A stretch of 8,661 bases of DNA from Solirubrobacterales bacterium (GTDB lineage Bacteria > Actinomycetota > Thermoleophilia > Solirubrobacterales > Solirubrobacteraceae). The stretch is from the NCBI GenBank assembly GCA_013695395.1, contig JACDAP010000071.1, positions 1 through 8,661 of the forward strand. Reading direction: 5' to 3'. Shown in pieces: positions 1 through 5,381 of the stretch (position 1 is its first letter; each line of letters starts with the position of its first letter). Below the pieces are notes generated by a model. The model was not told where the DNA came from. It worked only from the letters and a program-made list of their open reading frames with translations, and made no database searches. Both the position numbers and the translations under genes were made by a program.

Positions 1-463
1 TCACTAGCAGCGGGAAGCCGATCCGCTCGGCCGCCGCTCCGAGCTCCTCGCCGTCCACGAGGTGCGCGCCCGGCAGCACGGGCACGCCCGCGGCCTCCAT
101 GCGCTCCCGCGCGCCGATCTTCGAGCCCATCGCGGTGATCGCCTCGGGCGAGGGACCGACCCACGTGAGGCCCGCGTCGAGCACCTGCTGCGCGAACGCG
201 GCGTTCTCGGAGAGGAACCCGTAGCCGGGGTGGATCGCATCGGCTCCCGTCGCCAGCGCGGCGGCGATGACGGCGTCTGAGCGCAGGTAGGACTCCGCGG
301 GGGTCGAGCCGCCGAGCGCCACGGCGAGGTCGGCCTCGCGGACGAACAGGGCGTCCGCGTCCGGCTCGGAATACACGGCGACCGTGGAGATCCCCAGGCG
401 GCGGCAGGTGGTGAAGACGCGGCGGGCGATCTCCCCCCGGTTGGCGACGAGCAGGCGGTCCAT
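1..463 (-). CDS. Biotin carboxylase (alpha) subunit of an acyl-CoA carboxylase, N-terminal part, runs off left edge
   Basis: The 154 visible residues begin MDRLLVANRGEIARRV, the hallmark N-terminus of the biotin carboxylase domain found in acetyl-, propionyl- and methylcrotonyl-CoA carboxylase alpha subunits. Further family motifs are the IHPGYGFLSENAAFA stretch at about residues 82-96 and WVGPSPEAITAMGSK at about 104-118, with the conserved lysine that opens the ATP-grasp part. Known family role: ATP- and bicarbonate-dependent carboxylation of biotin, which is then handed to the carboxyltransferase subunit in the cytoplasm. The ATG at 463-461 lies only 4 bp after the stop codon of the beta subunit gene. 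No clear Shine-Dalgarno sequence is visible, so translational coupling is likely. The catalytic core, and any biotin-carrier domain, would lie beyond position 1, so the substrate class cannot be read from this part. The break is the window edge, not a truncation. Confidence 0.95.
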   Translation of the reverse strand, partial: MDRLLVANRGEIARRVFTTCRRLGISTVAVYSEPDADALFVREADLAVALGGSTPAESYLRSDAVIAAALATGADAIHPGYGFLSENAAFAQQVLDAGLTWVGPSPEAITAMGSKIGARERMEAAGVPVLPGAHLVDGEELGAAAERIGFPLLV

Positions 464-467
464 GCGG

Positions 468-2066
468 CTACATCCGGAAGACGCCGAAGCCCTCGGCGCC
501 CTTCACGTCGGCGTTGTGGCAGACCGCGAGGCAGAAGCCCAGGATCGTGCGCGTGTCGCGCGGGTCGATGATCGCGTCGTCGTAGCCCCGCGAGGAGTTC
601 GCAAGCGCGGTCTGCTCCGCCTCGATCTGCGCCTCGACCATCCCCCGCATGTTCTTGTCGAACTCCTCGTCGTAGACGTCGCCGCGCCCCTCGGCCGCGC
701 CGCGCGCAACGATCGAGAGCACGCCCGCGAGCTGTGCCGGCCCCATCACCGAGGACTGCGCGTTCGGCCAGGAGAAGAGGAAGCGGGGGTCGTAGCCGCG
801 GCCGCTCATCGCGTAGTTGGCCGCCCCGTAGGAGCCGCCGATGATCACGCCGAGGTGCGGGACCTTCGAGTTCGAGACCGCGTTGATCATTTTCGCACCG
901 TCCTTGATGATCCCGCCCTGCTCGTAGTCCTTGCCGACCATGAACCCGGTCGTGTTGTGCAGGAAGACGAGCGGGACGTCCTTCTGGTTGGCGAGCTGGA
1001 TGAACTGCGCGGCCTTCTGCGCCTCCTCGGAGAAGAGGATCCCCTGGAGGTTCGCGAGCACCCCGACCGGGTGGCCGTGGATCGAGCCCCAGCCGGTCGA
1101 CAGCGAGGCGCCGTAGAGCGGCTTGAACTCGTCGTAGCGGGAGCCGTCGAGCAGGCGGCCGAGTACCTCGCGGGTGTCGAACGGGACCTTCGGATCGGCC
1201 GAGGGCAGCGCGACGAGATCCTCGACGTCGTGCAGCGGCTCGGTCGGCGGGAGCGTCGCGCCGGGGCCGTGCGGGCGCCAGTTGAGCGCGCCGACGATCT
1301 CGCGGGCGATCCGCATCGCGTCCTGCTCGTCGGCGGCCAGGTGGTCGGCGAGCCCCGAGACCTTCGCGTGCATCTCCGCACCGCCGAGCTCCTCGTCGCC
1401 GGACTCCTCGCCGGTGGCCATCTTGACGAGCGGCGGCCCGCCGAGGAAGACCTTCGCGCGCCCCTCGACGAAGACCGTGTAGTCGCTCATGCCCGGCACG
1501 TAGGCGCCGCCCGCGGTCGAGTTGCCGAAGACCAGCGAGATCGTCGGGATGCCGAGCGAGGAGAGCCGCGTGAGGTTGCGGAAGGTCGCGCCACCGGGGA
1601 CGAACGCGTCGGCCTGCGTGGGCAGGTCAGCGCCGCCGGACTCGACGAGGGAGATGAGCGGGAGCCGGTTCGCCTCGCAGATCTCGTGGCCGCGCAGCGC
1701 CTTCTTCAGCGTGTACGGGTTCGAGGCGCCACCCTTGATCGTCGGGTCGTTCGCGCTGATGAAGCAGATGACCCCCTCCACCACGCCGATGCCGCTGACC
1801 ATCGAGGCGCCCGTGTCGAAGTCCGTGTGGTGCGCGATGAACGGCTGGAGCTCGAGGAACCGGGAGTCGCGGTCGAGCAGCAGCGCGATCCGCTCCCGCG
1901 CCAGCAGCTTGCCCCGTTTGCGGTGCCGCTCGACCTTCGCCGGTCCGCCGCCGCCGTTCAGCGTCGCGAGCAGGTCGTCGAGCTCGGCCAGCCGGGCGAG
2001 CATCGCGTCGCGGTTGGCCTGCGCCGCGTCCGAGCGCGGGTCGAAGGTGGAGCGGAGCCTCGCCAT
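468..2066 (-). CDS. Acyl-CoA carboxylase carboxyltransferase (beta) subunit, methylcrotonyl/geranyl-CoA carboxylase type
   Basis: The 532-residue product is a full-length biotin-dependent carboxyltransferase, the usual size for this family. It moves the carboxyl group from carboxybiotin to an acyl-CoA. Crotonase-fold signatures are present in both halves: STAGGAYVPG (residues 183-192) and GGPPLVKMATGEE (209-221) in the N-terminal half, and HNTTGFMVG (370-378) and GGSYGAANYAMSGR (410-423) followed by DPRFLFSWPNA in the C-terminal half. The HNTTGFMVG...KDGAKM block and the PRFL..WPNA block are typical of methylcrotonyl-CoA and geranyl-CoA carboxylases rather than propionyl-CoA carboxylases, but exact substrate remains inferred. 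I chose the ATG at 2066 because it begins MARLRSTFDPRSDAAQ, where the family normally starts; the frame stays open upstream to 2645, but only as the antisense of the monooxygenase gene. It is followed 4 bp later by the biotin carboxylase gene. Divergent from the monooxygenase. Confidence 0.95.
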   Translation of the reverse strand: MARLRSTFDPRSDAAQANRDAMLARLAELDDLLATLNGGGGPAKVERHRKRGKLLARERIALLLDRDSRFLELQPFIAHHTDFDTGASMVSGIGVVEGVICFISANDPTIKGGASNPYTLKKALRGHEICEANRLPLISLVESGGADLPTQADAFVPGGATFRNLTRLSSLGIPTISLVFGNSTAGGAYVPGMSDYTVFVEGRAKVFLGGPPLVKMATGEESGDEELGGAEMHAKVSGLADHLAADEQDAMRIAREIVGALNWRPHGPGATLPPTEPLHDVEDLVALPSADPKVPFDTREVLGRLLDGSRYDEFKPLYGASLSTGWGSIHGHPVGVLANLQGILFSEEAQKAAQFIQLANQKDVPLVFLHNTTGFMVGKDYEQGGIIKDGAKMINAVSNSKVPHLGVIIGGSYGAANYAMSGRGYDPRFLFSWPNAQSSVMGPAQLAGVLSIVARGAAEGRGDVYDEEFDKNMRGMVEAQIEAEQTALANSSRGYDDAIIDPRDTRTILGFCLAVCHNADVKGAEGFGVFRM

Positions 2067-2153
2067 CGCGGCGAACCCTACGCGGGACGCTCCCCGGATG
2101 CGCCCCGAGTAGGCAGTGGTACTTCTCACTTCTCGCTCTGTCACCCTGCTGGG
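2067..2153. promoter_or_regulatory. Divergent intergenic region between carboxylase and monooxygenase genes
   Basis: This 87-bp gap must hold the promoters of both divergent genes if they are transcribed from here. On the minus strand a TAGGGT hexamer (2080-2075) ends 8 bp before the carboxylase ATG. It fits the TANNNT -10 consensus at the distance seen for leaderless actinobacterial transcripts, and no Shine-Dalgarno sequence is evident. On the plus strand there is a perfect tandem 7-bp repeat, ACTTCTC ACTTCTC (2121-2134), which could be a regulator site. No convincing -35 element is seen for either gene. A promoter function is inferred from position. Confidence 0.4.
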
Positions 2154-3686
2154 ATGCATCCCGATCATGAGGTCGCCGTCGTCGGCGGCGGGTTCTCCGG
2201 CATCGGCGCGGCCATCGCGCTCACCAAGGCCGGCATCGAGGAGTTCGTCGTCATCGAGGAGGGAGATGGCGTCGGCGGGGCCTGGCACTGGAACACCTAC
2301 CCCGGGGTCGGGGTCGACATCCCGTCCTTCAGCTACCAGTTCTCCTACGAGCAGCGTTCGGACTGGTCGCGCACCTACGCGCCCGGCACCGAGCTGAAGG
2401 CCTACGCCGAGTCGCTCGTCGACGACTACGGGCTCCGGCCGAAGGTGCGGCTGAACACCCGCATCACCAGCGCACGCTTCGACGAGGAGCACGACCTCTG
2501 GCACCTGGCCACCGGCGAGGGCGACGAGCTCACCGCCCGCCACGTGATCGGCGCCACCGGTGTGCTGACCCAGCCGAAGCCACCGGCCATCGCCGGCCTC
2601 GAGGACTTCCAGGGTGAGACCGTCCACACCGCGCGCTGGGATCATGCGCTCGCGCTCGCCGGCAAGCGGGTCGCGGTGATCGGCACCGGCGCCTCGGCGG
2701 TCCAGCTGATCCCGTCCATCGCCCCTGAGGTCCGCGCGCTCACGGTCTTCCAGCGCACGCCGATCTGGTGCCTGCCCAAGCTCGACAAGCCGCTCCCCGG
2801 ACTGCTGCGGAGCGCCCTGGCCCGGGTGCCCGGGGCGAAGTGGGCGCTACGCGCAGTCAGCCAGTCCTACGTCGAGCTGACGTTCCCGATCGCCGCCCAC
2901 TACGCCGGGGTGCTGCCCCTGCCGAAGGCCGGCGAGGCGATCGCCCGGCGCCACCTGCGCCAGCAGGTTCAGGACCCGCAGCTGCGCGCGAAGCTCACGC
3001 CCGCCTACAGCCTGGGGTGCAAGCGGCCGAGCTTCTCCAACGCCTACCTGCGGGCGTTCAACCGGGCGAACGTCGCGCTCGAGACCACGCCGATCGAGCG
3101 GGTCACCGCGACCGGGGTCCGCACGGCCGACGGGACCGAGCACCCGGTCGATGTGCTCGTGCTCGCCACGGGCTTCAAGGTGTTCGAGGCTGGCAACATG
3201 CCGCCGTTCCCGGTGACCGGCGCCGGCGGCGGTGATCTCGACGGCTTCTGGCGCGAGAACCGGTTCCAGGCCTACCAGGGCGTGAGCGTCCCCGGCTTCC
3301 CGAACTTCTTCTCCATCCTCGGCCCCTACGGCTACAACGGCGCCTCCTACTTCACGCTGATCGAGAACCAGATGCGCCACATCACGCGCTGCCTGCTCCG
3401 GGCCCGCGACCAACAGGCCACGCGGGTGGAGGTGACCGAGGCGGCCAACGCGCGCTTCTTCGACGAGGTGCTCTCCCGGCGTGGGAACCAGGTCTTCTTC
3501 CAGGGCAGCTGCGGCGCCTCCAACAGCTACTACTTCGACGTCAACGGCGACGTCCCGTTCCGCCCGGCGTCGACGCTCGAGGCCGCCTGGCGCAGCGGGC
3601 ACTTCGACCTCGACGACTACCGCTTCACCGGGGCAGACCGACCCGCGGCGGCCCTGATCGCGAGCGAGACCGCTTCACCCTCCTGA
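2154..3686 (+). CDS. Type I Baeyer-Villiger monooxygenase (FAD/NADPH-dependent)
   Basis: The 510-residue product carries all the diagnostic motifs of type I Baeyer-Villiger monooxygenases, which use FAD, NADPH and O2 to turn ketones into esters or lactones. In order: the FAD Rossmann motif GGGFSG (11-16); the long fingerprint GGAWHWNTYPGVGVD (41-55), matching [AG]GxWxxxx[FY]P[GM]xxxD including the conserved Asp55; the core fingerprint FQGETVHTARWD (152-163), matching FxGxxxHxxxW[PD]; the NADPH Rossmann motif GTGASA (177-182); GCKRP (288-292), where the family's catalytic arginine region lies (Arg291 here); and the VLATGF stretch (336-341). Length is normal for the family. No signal peptide or membrane segment is seen. 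The start is the ATG at 2154, nine residues before the FAD motif. The open frame upstream is antisense to the carboxylase and is not coding here. No strong ribosome-binding site is visible. The substrate is unknown; the MCE and DUF2236 neighbours suggest a hydrophobic ketone. Its last 12 bp overlap the convergent DUF2236 gene. Confidence 0.95.
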   Translation: MHPDHEVAVVGGGFSGIGAAIALTKAGIEEFVVIEEGDGVGGAWHWNTYPGVGVDIPSFSYQFSYEQRSDWSRTYAPGTELKAYAESLVDDYGLRPKVRLNTRITSARFDEEHDLWHLATGEGDELTARHVIGATGVLTQPKPPAIAGLEDFQGETVHTARWDHALALAGKRVAVIGTGASAVQLIPSIAPEVRALTVFQRTPIWCLPKLDKPLPGLLRSALARVPGAKWALRAVSQSYVELTFPIAAHYAGVLPLPKAGEAIARRHLRQQVQDPQLRAKLTPAYSLGCKRPSFSNAYLRAFNRANVALETTPIERVTATGVRTADGTEHPVDVLVLATGFKVFEAGNMPPFPVTGAGGGDLDGFWRENRFQAYQGVSVPGFPNFFSILGPYGYNGASYFTLIENQMRHITRCLLRARDQQATRVEVTEAANARFFDEVLSRRGNQVFFQGSCGASNSYYFDVNGDVPFRPASTLEAAWRSGHFDLDDYRFTGADRPAAALIASETASPS

Positions 3687-4628
3687 TCGGGAGGCGCGGA
3701 GCAGCGTGCCCTCGCGGCGGTGGCCCTGCCGCGCGGGCCTCACCCAGCGCAGCGGACGCGGGACGACGCGGAAGACGGTACGCACGACGGTCGCGATCGA
3801 GCGGGCGGCAGCCTCGTCCGTCGCGCTCCAGCTGACGCCGAGGCGTTCGCGATCAGCCGGGCGCATCTGCCAGCGCATCTGGTTGAGCAGCACGCGGGAG
3901 ATCAAGGGACGCGCGAGCGGCCACAGGGCGCCGGCCCCGGGGAGCTTGGCCAGCTCCGGCGGGGGCGGCACGTTGCGGATCGTCGTGAAGACGTCGTCGA
4001 CGGTCGTCGTGCGCACCAGGCGCTCGTCGAGCAGGCGATGGTAGACGCGCCAGAACTCCTCGACGGTCTCGGGCACCTGCTCCTCACGCAGGCCGACGAG
4101 CAGCCACAGGCCGCGGAACTCGCGGTACGCGCCAGCGATCTCCGCGGTGGAGAGGGGCCGACCGTACTTCGCGCGCTGCTGGACGAGCGCGTCGAATCCC
4201 GTCGCGAGGACCAGCCAGTAGGCCTCGGGGTGGAGCGAGTGGTAGGCCACCCCGTCCGGGCGCGTGCCCTTGATGGTCACATGCCGGTTGCGGATCCACG
4301 TGCCGACCGCCACCGGATCCTCGTTGTAGACGAGGTCGACGATCGGCATCAGCGAACGCTCGAGCCGCCCCCACGGATCCTCGCGGAACACGGAATGGTC
4401 CCCCACGCCCGCACCGATCACCGGGTGCGCGGTCTGGATGAGCAGCGCGTGGCCCAGGACCAGCAGCACGCGCACGTCGCCGATGTACTCCCACAGCAGG
4501 CTCCCGGGCCCGAAGCGGACGTCGAGGTCGGCCGGCGGAGGCGGGACGCGTACGTGCGGCGGCGCGCTGACCGGGGCGATCTCGTCGGGCCCTGCCGGGA
4601 CGTCGCGGAGGGCGCGAGCGGTTGCCAT
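3675..4628 (-). CDS. DUF2236 / MpaB-family (latex-clearing-protein-related) putative oxygenase
   Basis: The 317-residue product matches the DUF2236 family pattern as I know it. LLIQTAHPVIGAGVGDHS (62-79) is followed by DPWGRLERS (84-92), then WIRNRHVTIKG (111-121) and YHSLHPEAYWLVLAT (129-143). Some family members, such as the rubber oxygenase Lcp and the fungal MpaB, are oxidative cleavage enzymes; Lcp binds heme b. Whether this protein binds heme is not shown by the sequence, although several conserved histidines (68, 116, 130, 133) could serve. The first 35 residues are Pro-rich and low in conservation. There is no clear signal peptide. The ATG at 4628 sits 24 bp after the tetR stop codon, with no recognisable Shine-Dalgarno sequence. 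Instead a TAGTGT hexamer (4641-4636) lies at the distance of a leaderless -10 element, and a perfect inverted repeat covers the start codon. The 3' end overlaps the convergent monooxygenase gene by 12 bp. Confidence 0.85.
   Translation of the reverse strand: MATARALRDVPAGPDEIAPVSAPPHVRVPPPPADLDVRFGPGSLLWEYIGDVRVLLVLGHALLIQTAHPVIGAGVGDHSVFREDPWGRLERSLMPIVDLVYNEDPVAVGTWIRNRHVTIKGTRPDGVAYHSLHPEAYWLVLATGFDALVQQRAKYGRPLSTAEIAGAYREFRGLWLLVGLREEQVPETVEEFWRVYHRLLDERLVRTTTVDDVFTTIRNVPPPPELAKLPGAGALWPLARPLISRVLLNQMRWQMRPADRERLGVSWSATDEAAARSIATVVRTVFRVVPRPLRWVRPARQGHRREGTLLRASRSGG
3678..3695. repeat. Short inverted repeat at the convergent gene ends
   Basis: CCTCC (3679-3683) pairs with GGAGG (3690-3694) around a 6-base loop that contains the monooxygenase stop codon. 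It lies at the meeting point of two convergent genes and could help stop transcription in either direction. The stem is only 5 bp and there is no T-tract on either side, so terminator function is doubtful. Confidence 0.2.
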
Positions 4629-4656
4629 GAGAGATACACTACATACTTTCTCTCAT
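4627..4656. promoter_or_regulatory. Perfect 8-bp inverted repeat with AT-rich spacer; candidate TetR operator or start-codon hairpin
   Basis: ATGAGAGA (4627-4634) and TCTCTCAT (4649-4656) are exact reverse complements separated by 14 bp, which is strongly AT-rich for this genome. The right arm contains the tetR stop codon (4653-4655) and the left arm contains the first two bases of the DUF2236 start codon on the minus strand. As DNA it has the symmetry and length (30 bp) of a TetR-family operator and lies directly beside the regulator gene. As RNA it would fold into a stem hiding the DUF2236 AUG. A minus-strand TAGTGT (4641-4636) in the spacer could be the -10 element of a leaderless DUF2236 transcript. 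The repeat is seen directly; function is inferred. Confidence 0.5.
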
Positions 4657-5285
4657 TCGGAGTCGAAGACCATGGGGACGAAGACCTTGCGAGCGAACGT
4701 GCGGGCGCTTCCCGCGTCTGCGAGCAGGTCGCGCGACGGGGTGAGCGCCAGCGAGTGCCCGAACCGGACGAGGACCTCGGTCGCGGCGCCCGGGTCGCGC
4801 ACCGACACGCCCACGGTCTCGCCCAACCGCGCCAGCTCGTCGGTCACGGCCGCACGCGCGAGGCCGAGCAGCACCTCGGCGTCTGCGGTGAACAGGCGGG
4901 CGACCATGTCCACCTCGAACTCGACGGTGCGCGCCAGCAGCGGGTGCCCGTTCAGGAACTCCACGGCGGTCGCGAAGCCCTCGACGACCTTCTCCGTCGG
5001 GTCCTCTGCTGCGGCGAACGCCGTCGCGGTGGCGGCGAGCCCACGCATGACCTCACGCGCGATGACGGCCGTCACCAGTGCGTCCCGCTGGCCGATCCGG
5101 CGATAGATGGTGGCGGGCGCGACGCCCGCGCGACCCGCGATCGCACCGACGGTCGCCCGCCGCAGCCCGACCTCGACGAACTCCTCGAGCGCGGCGTCGA
5201 GCACGCGCTCGACGGTCGCCTCGGGACCGGAGCTCTCGCCCACCGGCGGGTAGCCCGTCAACAACCGTGCCAGCGCGTCGTCCAC
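4653..5285 (-). CDS. TetR/AcrR-family transcriptional regulator
   Basis: The 210-residue product has the TetR layout: an N-terminal DNA-binding domain (about residues 24-72) with the helix-turn-helix ATVGAIAGRAGVAPATIYRRIG (44-65), then a helical ligand-binding domain (about 80-205) without recognisable family markers. TetR proteins usually repress neighbouring genes and release DNA when a small ligand binds. The start is set at GTG 5285, giving about 23 residues before the first helix, normal for the family; in-frame TTG codons at residues 8 and 9 are alternatives. An ATG at 5293 is out of frame and opens an 11-codon reading frame overlapping this start. No clear Shine-Dalgarno sequence is seen. 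The gene lies 96 bp after the last MCE gene and 24 bp before the DUF2236 gene on the same strand, so its targets could be either or both. Ligand unknown; a lipid or acyl-CoA is a guess from context. Confidence 0.92.
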   Translation of the reverse strand: MDDALARLLTGYPPVGESSGPEATVERVLDAALEEFVEVGLRRATVGAIAGRAGVAPATIYRRIGQRDALVTAVIAREVMRGLAATATAFAAAEDPTEKVVEGFATAVEFLNGHPLLARTVEFEVDMVARLFTADAEVLLGLARAAVTDELARLGETVGVSVRDPGAATEVLVRFGHSLALTPSRDLLADAGSARTFARKVFVPMVFDSE

Positions 5286-5381
5286 GCGACCATGAGAGCA
5301 GGTCCACCCTCGAGGCCGCGAGGGACCTCCCCGCTGCGGCCTTCACCAGGGGACGCGCGGGCCCGCCGCCGGCTCTCAGCG
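5286..5381. promoter_or_regulatory. Intergenic region upstream of tetR with hairpin and shared CCATGAGAG element
   Basis: This 96-bp gap separates the end of the MCE cluster from tetR. It contains an inverted repeat, CCCTCG (5307-5312) and CGAGGG (5319-5324), with a 6-base loop and a possible extension GGT/ACC (5301-5303 with 5325-5327) across a 3-base bulge. There is no T-tract, so it is a weak terminator or attenuator candidate at best. Nearer to tetR, CCATGAGAG (5290-5298) repeats exactly the 9 bases found at 4625-4633 in the inverted repeat ahead of the DUF2236 gene, which makes it a possible regulator half-site. No clear promoter hexamers were found. Confidence 0.3.

Noticed and set aside
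384..2153. Upstream extension of the monooxygenase frame
   Set aside because: The stretch is antisense to the carboxylase beta gene, of low-complexity composition, and the family N-terminus begins at the ATG at 2154 just before the FAD motif.
2067..2645. Upstream extension of the carboxylase beta frame
   Set aside because: It is antisense to the monooxygenase FAD-binding region. The family N-terminus fits the ATG at 2066.
2847..3602. Minus-strand open frame of 251 codons inside the monooxygenase gene
   Set aside because: A shadow of the monooxygenase, which carries all its catalytic motifs on the other strand; composition is that of an antisense frame.
3678..3695. Intrinsic terminator between the convergent genes
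   Set aside because: The stem is only 5 bp and there is no T-tract on either strand, so it is kept as an inverted repeat with low confidence.
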